Assembly: GCA_025455595.1 (NCBI GenBank)
Contig: JALOMD010000013.1
Span: 1-14,386, forward strand
Source: Cytophagales bacterium
GTDB lineage: Bacteria; Bacteroidota; Bacteroidia; Cytophagales; 172606-1
Reading direction: 5' to 3'
DNA: 14,386 bases
A program made the position numbers and the translations under genes. Under the pieces are notes generated by a model. The model made no database searches, was not told the origin of the DNA, and was given only the letters and a program-made list of their open reading frames with translations. Of this stretch, positions 1 through 6,566 are shown piece by piece (positions within the stretch are counted from its first letter, which is position 1; each line of letters begins with the position of its first letter).

Positions 1-56
1 AACACCCCTATGCGGAAATGAAAAAAGTCTTGGGCACTGGGTCTTGCGTCTTGGGC

Positions 57-106
57 AATGGTGCTTCAATCAACTGAATATCAGTCGGTTGAAACACCAT
101 TTTTTA
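57..106 (+). terminator. Rho-independent terminator-like hairpin for a gene left of the window
   Basis: A long imperfect hairpin starts with AATGGTG at 57-63 and closes with CACCATT at 95-101. Inner paired blocks are TTCAA with TTGAA and ACTGA with TCAGT. A run of T at 100-105 follows on the forward strand only, so termination of a forward transcript entering from the left is the natural reading. The reverse direction has no T run. No gene is visible to the left, so the gene it serves is unknown. Confidence 0.6.
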
Positions 107-129
107 TTTGAAAAATATTTTCAACAAAG

Positions 130-158
130 GCGTTTTGAGCAAAAAATGCTTAAAACGC
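130..158 (+). repeat. 29-bp palindrome, copy 1
   Basis: Arms GCGTTTTGAGC and GCTTAAAACGC surround the loop AAAAAAT. The one imperfect pair would be G-U in forward-strand RNA and C-A in reverse-strand RNA. It forms the left boundary of the composite element. Confidence 0.85.
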
Positions 159-324
159 TTCTGTCTGAACCTTGATTCGTGGGATTAAAGGATTGACATG
201 ATTGTTTTTCAGCCAGCCTGCCTCCGCCACGGCGGACAGGTGTCGGCAGACAGGGGTTGCAGGATTGATAGGATTTTTCAATCAAGTTAATCCTTAAATC
301 CCACGAATCATGGTTCAGACAATC

Positions 325-353
325 GCGTTTTAAGCATTTTTTGCCCAAAACGC
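325..353 (-). repeat. 29-bp palindrome, copy 2, after the sigma-factor gene
   Basis: Read on the reverse strand the arms are GCGTTTTGGGC and GCTTAAAACGC with loop AAAAAAT. It begins 20 bases past the sigma-factor stop codon. Both imperfect pairs are G-U in the reverse-strand transcript, the strand of that gene. No T run follows, so it is not a textbook terminator. Confidence 0.85.
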
Positions 354-373
354 CCATTCAATCATTCAACCGT

Positions 374-1018
374 TCACTTCACATAAATGCTCAGGTAATC
401 GCGCAGCAGGCGCAGGGCTTTGCCCATTTGGTTCTCCACGGTTTTGACGGAAATCTGAAGCGACTCGGCGATTTCGCGGTAGCTCATGTCTTCGTAGCGG
501 CTCAAGACAAAAATGGCTTTGCAGGCGGGCGGCAGGCTGTCGAGGGCGTTTTGGATGTGGGTCTCGGCCTCGCGGAAGTCGAACTGTTCCTCCACGTCTG
601 ATGCAGCGGGTTCAGCAACGGAGGCTGTGTCCCACGACACGGTTTTCTTGGCTCTCTCAAGATGGTTGAGGGCGGCGTTCATGGCCGCCCGGTACAAGTA
701 CGCCTTGACAGAGAAATTGAAAACGAGGGAATCGCGGCTGTGCCAGATTTTTACAAAAACCTCTTGCACAATGTCTTCGGCGGCGGCCGGGTCGTTCACC
801 ATTCGGTTCACGGTGCGGCCCAGCGGCGCGTAAAACCTTTTAAACAGCACCTCCATGAACCGGTCTTGGTCGGTTTGCCACAGGTGCGTCCACAAGGCGT
901 CCTCCTCGTTGGGTGGTATGTCGTGTTGGGCAAGCTCCAAAACGGTCGGGTGGTGCGTTTTGCGCCAAATATAAGGGCAAATATTCGGCTTGTCTTCAAA
1001 CCAGTCCACTTCTGACAT
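374..1018 (-). CDS. ECF-type RNA polymerase sigma factor (sigma-70 family)
   Basis: An alternative sigma factor that would direct RNA polymerase to a dedicated promoter set. From the chosen start it is 214 residues. Region 2 spans about 56-122, with the typical block DPAAAEDIVQEVFVKIW at 76-92. Region 4 spans about 152-208, and its helix-turn-helix reads SYREIAESLQISVKTVENQM at 179-198. The ATG at 1018 is preferred. An upstream in-frame ATG at 1066 lies inside an 18-bp palindrome and would add 16 residues outside the family core. The sequence before region 2 is longer than usual either way. Bacteroidota sigma factors of this class normally sit beside a FecR-like anti-sigma gene and SusC/SusD genes. 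None is here, so its signal and targets are unknown. It lies downstream of, and on the same strand as, the acyltransferase gene, separated by palindromes. Confidence 0.9.
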   Translation of the reverse strand: MSEVDWFEDKPNICPYIWRKTHHPTVLELAQHDIPPNEEDALWTHLWQTDQDRFMEVLFKRFYAPLGRTVNRMVNDPAAAEDIVQEVFVKIWHSRDSLVFNFSVKAYLYRAAMNAALNHLERAKKTVSWDTASVAEPAASDVEEQFDFREAETHIQNALDSLPPACKAIFVLSRYEDMSYREIAESLQISVKTVENQMGKALRLLRDYLSIYVK

Positions 1019-1054
1019 ACAAGCGGGCTTATTTTCGGATAAATGGCGAAGTAG

Positions 1055-1127
1055 CACAACATTCATGTTGTGCCGGACGCAACTGACGCGACTGTCCGTT
1101 ACATCCGGTCACAACATGAATGTTGTG
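1055..1127. repeat. Pair of 18-bp palindromes in inverted arrangement upstream of the sigma gene
   Basis: CACAACAT-TC-ATGTTGTG at 1055-1072 and CACAACAT-GA-ATGTTGTG at 1110-1127 are each palindromic, and each is the reverse complement of the other. Inner CCGGA (1073-1077) and TCCGG (1104-1108) extend the pairing into one large stem around the 26-base centre at 1078-1103. It ends 37 bases before the sigma-factor start on the reverse strand. It could be an operator or 5' leader structure for that gene, or simply another dispersed repeat. No good -33/-7 promoter pair was recognised in it. Confidence 0.75.
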
Positions 1128-1129
1128 TT

Positions 1130-1166
1130 ACAGGCGTTTTGGACAATTTTTGCTCAAAACGCCTGT
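1130..1166 (-). repeat. 29-bp palindrome, copy 3, abutting the acyltransferase stop codon
   Basis: The core is 1134-1162 (forward arms GCGTTTTGGAC and GCTCAAAACGC), and pairing extends through ACAG/CTGT to 1130-1166. The acyltransferase stop codon occupies 1167-1169, so the stem begins at the very next base of that transcript. It is well placed to set the 3' end of the message. No T run follows on the reverse strand. Confidence 0.85.
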
Positions 1167-2375
1167 TCAAGCCTTCATCTCCACTTGCGCGGCTGCGACT
1201 TTCGGTTTTGGTTTCAGGCCGAAGAGAAACCGCGTCACGGCAAACCGCCTGACGACCACCTCGTACAGCACTGCCGTAACCGTGAACATGCCGAGGGCAA
1301 CGGCAAAGAACTTGGGGACTACGCCGGTGTTCCATTGGACGATGTAGTAACCGATGACCAGCATCACGGTTTGGTGCAGGATGTAGAACGGATAAACGGC
1401 TTCGGTGGCGTAGGTAAGGAACGGGTTGGAGAAATTGAGATGCCGCAGCGCGAAACCGAGAATGGCCAGCATCCAAAACCACATGTTGAGGCTTTTCAGC
1501 GTGAAATACACCAGATAAGCCGCATTGTGCGGCTCGGCTTCGTAAATCGGAATCCATGTGATGTACCCGCGCAACGGCAGGGAAAAGCCGACCAACATGA
1601 CGGCGAAGCAAACCAAACCGCCCGTCAGCGAGACTTTGCGCAGTTTCTGAACCACTTCCAGCAACCGGCTTTGCGAAGCCAGCACGTAGCCGTACACGAA
1701 AACCGTAAACGAGAGGGCATGGTTGAACCAATCGTCGAACAGGCCGTGGGTGACATCGAACTTGGGCAGCAAAAACATGAAATACGCCCAAAACGGCGCG
1801 GCCAAGGCGTAAAGGGTGGCAGGCTTTGTCTCAAAAAAAGCGGTTGCTTTCGCCATAAACCGTTGTCCGCTTTCCTTCTGTAGCCACCGGAATAGCGGCA
1901 GTCCTACCAGCGAATACACAAACAGGTAGAGGACAAACCACAGGTGATGCCAACTGAAATTGCCTTCGGGATACGGCTTGAACTGAAGCACCAACGAGTA
2001 AAAGTCGAAATACGAGCCGGAGAACTGGTGCTTGAAAAGTCGCTCCATGTATATCTGCGGCGGCACTACGACGAACATGCCGAACAACAGCGGCAAAAAC
2101 AGCCGCTTGAAGCGTTCTGCGGCGAATTGTCTGCCGGTTCGCTTGCGCAACGCAAAGGCCACGCCCGCCCCCGAAACCAAAAACAGCAGCGACAACCGCC
2201 ATTGGCTCAGGAAAAGCATCCACAGTTCCATGCTGCGGCTGGTGTCGGGGTTCTTGAAGTGGAAGTCCCACGTGACGAAAAACATGCCGGTGTGGTAGAA
2301 GATCAGCAGGGCGAAGGCAATGACGCGCACCCAATCAAGGCCGTGCTGACGGGTGGAGGCAAGAGGCGTTTTCAT
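1167..2375 (-). CDS. Acyltransferase family 3 integral membrane protein
   Basis: A 402-residue membrane protein with about ten hydrophobic segments. It resembles the acyltransferase-3 family and, among its members, the OpgC/MdoC-like proteins that add acyl groups to glycans or other extracytoplasmic acceptors. The N-terminus carries the expected pattern: LDWVRVIAFALLIFYHTG, with Arg17 and a conserved-type His28 in the first membrane helix. A basic loop (RKRTGRQF) follows. The length suits the family. The real acceptor and acyl donor cannot be deduced. The start is the first ATG of the frame, with a promoter-like TACTTTTG about 30 bases upstream. A palindrome sits directly on its 3' end. The neighbouring regulator and sigma genes give no clear pathway context. 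Confidence 0.87.
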   Translation of the reverse strand: MKTPLASTRQHGLDWVRVIAFALLIFYHTGMFFVTWDFHFKNPDTSRSMELWMLFLSQWRLSLLFLVSGAGVAFALRKRTGRQFAAERFKRLFLPLLFGMFVVVPPQIYMERLFKHQFSGSYFDFYSLVLQFKPYPEGNFSWHHLWFVLYLFVYSLVGLPLFRWLQKESGQRFMAKATAFFETKPATLYALAAPFWAYFMFLLPKFDVTHGLFDDWFNHALSFTVFVYGYVLASQSRLLEVVQKLRKVSLTGGLVCFAVMLVGFSLPLRGYITWIPIYEAEPHNAAYLVYFTLKSLNMWFWMLAILGFALRHLNFSNPFLTYATEAVYPFYILHQTVMLVIGYYIVQWNTGVVPKFFAVALGMFTVTAVLYEVVVRRFAVTRFLFGLKPKPKVAAAQVEMKA

Positions 2376-2403
2376 AGGTTTTTGGAGAATTTGATTGATG
2401 CTC

Positions 2404-2411
2404 CAAAAGTA
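2404..2411 (-). promoter_or_regulatory. Candidate -7 promoter element for the acyltransferase gene
   Basis: The reverse strand reads TACTTTTG, an exact match to the Bacteroidota -7 consensus TAnnTTTG, about 30 bases before the ATG at 2375. The expected -33 TTG is weak: TTCG lies 17 bases upstream. Sequence match only. Confidence 0.4.
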
Positions 2412-2547
2412 CCGGCTGCCTACGCCGCCGAAGACACAGCCGATGAATCAGGCGTTCGGGATTATCGGAACGCACGTAATCAGTTCAGAAGGCAGAGGGC
2501 AGAAAGCGGCCTTCGCGAAACCTGCTTGGAAGCGTAATTCGGAGGCG

Positions 2548-2580
2548 ACCTCTGGCAGCGTTCAAAACTCTGCCAGAGGT
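2548..2580. repeat. Perfect 11-bp stem hairpin between the acyltransferase and AraC genes
   Basis: ACCTCTGGCAG (2548-2558) pairs perfectly with CTGCCAGAGGT (2570-2580) across an 11-base loop. It lies 54 bases past the AraC-type gene's stop codon. TTTT follows on the forward strand only, which is the wrong side for that gene, so a terminator role is uncertain. A related short palindrome with the CTCTGGCAG core is at 3941-3953, suggesting a second repeat family. Confidence 0.65.
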
Positions 2581-2634
2581 TTTGCGTAAGTAGTGAGCGT
2601 TTGGGCCGTTGCCACAACTTGTCTCATTTTCAAC

Positions 2635-3816
2635 TCAAGACTCAAGACCAAGCACGTAGTTGCGCCGATACTCCGACGGCGTTTGGCCCGTTGCCTTGCG
2701 AAACGCTGCGTTGAACACCGACTTGGAATTGAAACCGCAATCAAAAGCGAGTTCTTCAATCTTCAAGTGGTTCAGAGCCGGGTCTTGGAGTTTTTGTTTC
2801 AGTTCCGCCACCCGGTATTCGTTTACAAAATCGGCGAAGTTCTTGCCGAGTTGCTCGTTGAGCAATTGCGACAAATGATGGGTGGACAACCGGAGGCTTT
2901 CGGACAGTTCGGACAGCGTGAGGTTTCCGTTCAAATGGGGCTTTTCCGTGTCCATGTGGTTTGTCAATCGCTGAACCAGTCTGGGGATTTGCTCATTTCC
3001 CAAGCTTGATTTCTCGTATTTCCGCTTTTCCACTTCGGGAACCAGTGTCTTCGGTTCCAGATGTTGAGAATCTCGTATGGCCCAGAAACTGACAAAATAA
3101 TAACCCATTGATGCAACGGCTGCAATATAAATGTCGCCCAGATCGTCCGTTGAAAAAATGGAGATAGCGAAGACCACAACTTGGATTGCGCCGATGAACA
3201 AAATAATCTGAATAAGCCGCCGCAAGGATTTAGATGAAGGATTCCAGCGCGACTGGCGGTGGGTCTTTGTAAACCGGTAAATCAGGTGCAGCGAATAGCC
3301 TAAGTAAATCAAAATCAGCGGATGGGCAGTCAAATCAATCCAGATGCCGCCGAAGTGATATTCCGGAAACCACAGAATGGGTCGCGCAGGAACAGGGTTA
3401 TGTGCAATGCGGTGATAGACCCAATGCACATCTTTCAACTTGAATTCCGGGCTTTGCAAGAAGTAGGGCATCCGCAGCACCAGAAAAACCGCCGCCGGAA
3501 TCAAATGCAGCCATTGGTGTTTCCAACGAAAACCGGGACGAATCAACGACAAAGTGTACCAATAGATGAGCGGCCCCATCAGGTAGTCAATGAACTCAGT
3601 GCAGTTAATAATTTCCGGGAACCAAGCAATCAAGCCGGTGTAACTGGCGAATATCTCTCCCGTCGTCAGTACGCCCGTCAACAAAAACAACCCCAACAAG
3701 CGGTTGGAACGCTTGTCGCCCCGTTTGGCGAACATGAAAATGACGGCGAGCAAAAAGCCCTGCACTACGCCCAGCAAATTGACGATTGCCCAGAAATCAA
3801 TGAAAATAGCGTGCAT
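2635..3816 (-). CDS. Membrane-anchored AraC/XylS-family transcriptional regulator
   Basis: From the chosen start it is 393 residues. Roughly the first 245 are hydrophobic, forming about seven likely membrane segments. A short linker follows, then an AraC-type DNA-binding domain at about 298-388. Its two helix-turn-helix units are visible: LSELSESLRLSTHHLSQLL from about 301, and IEELAFDCGFNSKSVFNAAF from about 353, followed by the typical GQTPSEYRR. This layout is common in Bacteroidota and suggests a sensor that detects a membrane or periplasmic cue and binds DNA directly. Ligand and targets are unknown. ATG at 3816 is preferred over the in-frame TTG two codons upstream. The gene is divergent from mrdA, but the two are separated by more than 600 bases with several palindromes, so shared regulation is not implied. 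Confidence 0.88.
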   Translation of the reverse strand: MHAIFIDFWAIVNLLGVVQGFLLAVIFMFAKRGDKRSNRLLGLFLLTGVLTTGEIFASYTGLIAWFPEIINCTEFIDYLMGPLIYWYTLSLIRPGFRWKHQWLHLIPAAVFLVLRMPYFLQSPEFKLKDVHWVYHRIAHNPVPARPILWFPEYHFGGIWIDLTAHPLILIYLGYSLHLIYRFTKTHRQSRWNPSSKSLRRLIQIILFIGAIQVVVFAISIFSTDDLGDIYIAAVASMGYYFVSFWAIRDSQHLEPKTLVPEVEKRKYEKSSLGNEQIPRLVQRLTNHMDTEKPHLNGNLTLSELSESLRLSTHHLSQLLNEQLGKNFADFVNEYRVAELKQKLQDPALNHLKIEELAFDCGFNSKSVFNAAFRKATGQTPSEYRRNYVLGLES

Positions 3817-3857
3817 ACGCAATTGAAAACAAAACAGCTTGCCTCACCAATGTTTCT

Positions 3858-3865
3858 CAAAAATA
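3858..3865 (-). promoter_or_regulatory. Candidate -7 element for the AraC-type gene
   Basis: The reverse strand reads TATTTTTG, an exact TAnnTTTG match 41 bases before the ATG at 3816. No convincing TTG lies 17-23 bases further upstream, so support is one-sided. Confidence 0.35.
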
Positions 3866-4026
3866 GAAAGTTCTTTTGTCATACGGGATGCGGATCTGAA
3901 ATTGAAGAACAGGCTTGATTCCGAGCAACTTCCAAAACGAACTCTGGCAGAGTCAAACGCCTCGTTTTCTGTATCAGTCGGTTTTCAGCCCAAGATTCGA
4001 ATATGGAATACTTGAAAAAGCACGGC

Positions 4027-4055
4027 GCGTTTTGGGCGATTTTTGCCCAAAACGC
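4027..4055. repeat. 29-bp palindrome, copy 4
   Basis: Perfectly paired arms GCGTTTTGGGC and GCCCAAAACGC with loop GATTTTT. First of three copies clustered upstream of mrdA, and not next to a stop codon. Confidence 0.88.
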
Positions 4056-4087
4056 ATTTGTTCTTTACGTCATCGCGAGCGGGAAAG

Positions 4088-4115
4088 GCGTTTTAAGCAA
4101 AAAACGGCCAAAACG
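4088..4115. repeat. 29-bp palindrome, copy 5 (degenerate)
   Basis: The left arm GCGTTTTAAGC is intact; the right arm is altered to GGCCAAAACGA, leaving imperfect pairing. It looks like a decaying member. Confidence 0.6.
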
Positions 4116-4179
4116 ATTGCTTTTCTGGGCATTCGGGTCTTTCCGGTCTGACGCTGTGCGTCTGACCTACGTGGCGAAA

Positions 4180-4207
4180 GCGTTTTAGGCAAAATTTCCC
4201 CAAAACG
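4180..4207. repeat. 29-bp palindrome, copy 6 (imperfect)
   Basis: The left arm GCGTTTTAGGC faces CCCCAAAACGG across an A/T-rich loop. It ends about 95 bases before the predicted mrdA promoter. Confidence 0.65.
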
Positions 4208-4302
4208 GCCAGTATTCACTCAAAAAGCAAGCCTTTCCGACAAATTTACGACAATTCCTGACGGACGGACAATGCGTGCGTATGTGGCTGCGTAACAAAA
4301 TG

Positions 4303-4334
4303 TTGTGTTTCCACGTACCGATTCGTTAATTTTG
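4303..4334 (+). promoter_or_regulatory. Predicted Bacteroidota-type promoter of mrdA
   Basis: TTG at 4303-4305 and TAATTTTG at 4327-4334 are separated by 21 bases. This matches the published Bacteroidota pattern TTG-N17-23-TAnnTTTG. Transcription would start near 4340, leaving a leader of roughly 110 bases before the ATG at 4454. It is the best promoter match seen in the window. Confidence 0.6.
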
Positions 4335-4453
4335 TAATTGATTCGTTTCATTCCGCTTACAATCGCCCCCGGAAAGTTTTCAATTCGTCCAAATCGCGCC
4401 GGGAAATCACCCGATGGCGCGGCACCCACTGAGCAGCAAGGCAACATTGCTTC

Positions 4454-6394
4454 ATGAACAACGGTAGAAAATACGTCATTCAGGGCGTTTTCATTGTCAT
4501 CGGTATCGTGTATTTGGTTCGGCTGTTTTACCTGCAAGTCGTGGCCGACAACTACAAGGCACAAGCCGACGACAATGCCATCCGGCGGGTCATTGTCTAT
4601 CCGCACCGGGGACAGATATTGGATCGCAACGGCAAACTCATGGTCATCAACGAGTCGGTTTACGATATTTCGGTGATTCCCAAAAAAGTCCAAATCAAGG
4701 ACACGCTGGATTTTTGCCGCGTCATGGGCGTGGACAAGCCGTATTTCGACTCTGTGATGACTGTGGCGAAAACCTATTCCAAACTGAAGCCTTCCACTTT
4801 CCTGCGCCAGCTTTCGGTGGAGGAGTTCGCCCGCATCCAAGACCGCCTCATCGACTTTCCGGGATTCTTTTACACGGCCCGCACCGTGCGCAAGTATCCG
4901 CACAAGACCTTGGCAAACGCCTTGGGTTACATTGCCGAAATCAGTCCCGCGAAACTCAAAGACCAAAACTACTACCGGCAAGGCGACTACGTAGGCATCA
5001 ACGGATTGGAGGCCTTTTACGAAGAGCAACTACGCGGCCAACGGGGCGTGAGGTACGTGATGGTGAACAAAAACGGCGTGGAAAAAGGCCCGTTCAAAGG
5101 CGGGGCTTTCGACACGGCGGCAGTGGCCGGCGAAAACTTGGTCTCGACGATTGACATAGACTTGCAGCAGTATGCCGACAGCCTGATGAACAACAAAATC
5201 GGCAGCGTGGTGGCCCTTGAGCCAAGCACGGGCGAAATACTGACGATGGTCTCGGCTCCGAGCTATGACCCCAACGTGCTGGTGGGCAGGCTGTTCGCCA
5301 AAAACTACACCGAGTTGCAACGGAGCAAGTACCTGCCCATGTACAACCGGCCCGTGCAGGCGGTGTATCGGCCGGGTTCCATTTTCAAATTGGTGCAGTC
5401 GCTGGTGGCCTTGCAGGAAGGCGTGATCACACCCGAGTCGCAGTTCGGGTGCGTGCCTTACCCAATGAAGTGTCACAGCCACCCGCGCGGCCACAACGAC
5501 CTCCACAACGCCGTGCAGTGGTCGTGCAACCCGTACTTTTACAACGTCTATCGCCGCATCATTTACGCCCGCAGCACCGGCAACAACTGGCGCGACTCGC
5601 CCAAGGGCCTGATGGCGTGGAACAAGCACGTCAAGTCGTTCGGCTTCGGCACCCGCCTCGACGTGGACTTGCCCAGCGTAAAACGGGGCTTCATCCCGGA
5701 CACGGCCATCTACAACCGGTCTTACGGCAGGCTGCGGTGGCAGTTCTCGAACTTCTATTCGGTGAGCATCGGCGAAGGCGAACTCAATGTGGTACCCATC
5801 CAAATGGCGAACTTGGCAGCCATCATGGCAAACCGGGGCCACTACTACACGCCGCACTTGGTGAAAGCCGTGGGCAAGTCGGGCAAGCCGCTGCCGCAGT
5901 ACTTGGAACGCCACCAGACCAGCGTGGACACCTCGTATTTCAGGTACGTGGTTGACGGCATGGAGTCGGCGGTGGCACACGGCACGGTGTGGGGACGGGC
6001 ACGCATCCCCGACATTGTGATGTGCGGCAAAACGGGTACTTCGCAAAACCGCAAGGGCGAGAAAGACCACTCGGTGTTCATTTGCTTCGCCCCGAAAGAC
6101 AACCCGAAAATCGCCTTGGCCGTGTACGTGGAAAACGCCGGTTTCGGCGGCTTGGCGGCCGCCCCGATTGCCAGTTTGCTGGCAGAGAAGTACTTGAAAA
6201 AGACCATTACCGACAAGCGGCGGTTGTTGCTGGAAAAAGACTTCAAACTGCGCGATTATATGCCCAAGCCGAAGGTTGACACGGCGAAGAAAGAGCCGCG
6301 TCCGGTGTTGGCCCGGCTCGTGGTGCCGCCCGCGAAGTCACGCTTGCTTTCGCCGGACACGGCCAAGCCGACGGCAAGGGTGACGGGGTATTGA
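4454..6394 (+). CDS. mrdA: Penicillin-binding protein 2 (elongasome peptidoglycan transpeptidase)
   Basis: A class B penicillin-binding protein of 646 residues that cross-links new lateral-wall peptidoglycan in partnership with RodA. A single N-terminal membrane anchor lies at about 6-27. The dimerisation/pedestal domain begins at YPHRGQILDRNG near residue 54. All three active-site motifs of the transpeptidase domain are present: SxxK as Ser309-Ile-Phe-Lys312 within RPGSIFK, SxN as Ser357-Cys-Asn359, and KTG at 526-528 (CGKTGTS). A proline- and lysine-rich tail of about 60 residues follows. Length and motifs fit the family, so it should be active and beta-lactam sensitive. The ATG at 4454 places the anchor correctly. 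rodA follows after 172 bases containing a palindrome. The mreB/C/D genes that often precede mrdA are absent from this neighbourhood. Confidence 0.96.
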   Translation: MNNGRKYVIQGVFIVIGIVYLVRLFYLQVVADNYKAQADDNAIRRVIVYPHRGQILDRNGKLMVINESVYDISVIPKKVQIKDTLDFCRVMGVDKPYFDSVMTVAKTYSKLKPSTFLRQLSVEEFARIQDRLIDFPGFFYTARTVRKYPHKTLANALGYIAEISPAKLKDQNYYRQGDYVGINGLEAFYEEQLRGQRGVRYVMVNKNGVEKGPFKGGAFDTAAVAGENLVSTIDIDLQQYADSLMNNKIGSVVALEPSTGEILTMVSAPSYDPNVLVGRLFAKNYTELQRSKYLPMYNRPVQAVYRPGSIFKLVQSLVALQEGVITPESQFGCVPYPMKCHSHPRGHNDLHNAVQWSCNPYFYNVYRRIIYARSTGNNWRDSPKGLMAWNKHVKSFGFGTRLDVDLPSVKRGFIPDTAIYNRSYGRLRWQFSNFYSVSIGEGELNVVPIQMANLAAIMANRGHYYTPHLVKAVGKSGKPLPQYLERHQTSVDTSYFRYVVDGMESAVAHGTVWGRARIPDIVMCGKTGTSQNRKGEKDHSVFICFAPKDNPKIALAVYVENAGFGGLAAAPIASLLAEKYLKKTITDKRRLLLEKDFKLRDYMPKPKVDTAKKEPRPVLARLVVPPAKSRLLSPDTAKPTARVTGY

Positions 6395-6566
6395 AAAGCC
6401 CCACCCCGTCCCTCCCCCAAGGGGAGGGTGAAGATTTCGGAAGGCAGGTTGCGGAACAAACTTAGGGCGTTTTGGGCAAAAATCGCCCAAAACGCTTCTC
6501 TGACCTCTTACTTCTGACCTCTGACCTAATAATTCGTACTTCGTAAATCGTACTTCATACTTCAAC
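6395..6566. other. mrdA-rodA spacer with repeats
   Basis: Immediately after the mrdA stop is a C-rich/G-rich hairpin (CCCTCCCC, AA, GGGGAGGG at about 6411-6428). The palindrome at 6467-6495 follows. Then comes a low-complexity tract built from variations on TTCTGACCTCTGACC and TTCGTACTTCGTAAATCG, running up to the rodA start codon. No ribosome binding site is evident. Confidence 0.6.
6467..6495 (+). repeat. 29-bp palindrome, copy 7, between mrdA and rodA
   Basis: Perfect arms GCGTTTTGGGC and GCCCAAAACGC with loop AAAAATC, 72 bases past the mrdA stop. If it ends or stalls transcripts, it would uncouple rodA from mrdA. A moderately T-rich sequence follows. Confidence 0.88.

Larger units (their letters stand above)
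130..353. repeat. Composite nested inverted-repeat element (224 bp)
   Basis: Two copies of the 29-bp palindrome, 130-158 and 325-353, bracket a long imperfect inverted repeat. Its arms are 163-204 and 279-320 and match at about 38 of 42 positions; they begin GTCTGAACC and end GGTTCAGAC. Inside lies a further hairpin at 217-240 (TCCGCC/GGCGGA flanked by CCTG/CAGG). The two palindromes have their A-rich loops on opposite strands, so they behave like terminal inverted repeats. No open reading frame in it looks real. From memory, the GTCTGAACC / GATTCGTGGGATT words recur in Bacteroidota intergenic DNA; that was not checked. With the hairpin at 57-106 this accounts for most of the 373 bases before the first gene. 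Confidence 0.75.
3817..4453. other. Divergent non-coding region between the AraC-type gene and mrdA
   Basis: There is no credible gene in these 637 bases. From the left they hold a promoter-like element for the regulator (3858-3865), a short palindrome ACTCTGGCAGAGT (3941-3953), and the first 29-bp palindrome (4027-4055). Next come a degenerate copy (4088-4115), a hairpin GGTCTGACGC / GCGTCTGACC (4145-4167) and a third copy (4180-4207). A strong mrdA promoter candidate (4303-4334) and a leader of about 110 bases complete the region. Confidence 0.7.

Noticed and set aside
1019..1066. Longer sigma-factor start at 1066
   Set aside because: The ATG lies inside an 18-bp palindrome and the added 16 residues are not part of the family core.
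990..1883. Forward open frame across the sigma/acyltransferase junction
   Set aside because: Runs through palindromes and antisense to the acyltransferase, and has no family resemblance. The similar forward frame at 9398-10303 inside the amidohydrolase-like gene was rejected likewise.
3817..3822. TTG start for the AraC-type regulator
   Set aside because: An in-frame ATG lies two codons downstream and is the more usual choice.
4220..6070. Long reverse-strand open frames (4220-5029 and 5030-6070) opposite mrdA
   Set aside because: Their products are His/Val/Arg-rich with no recognisable domains, and they lie wholly or mostly antisense to a gene with all PBP2 motifs; they are frame shadows of GC-rich coding sequence.
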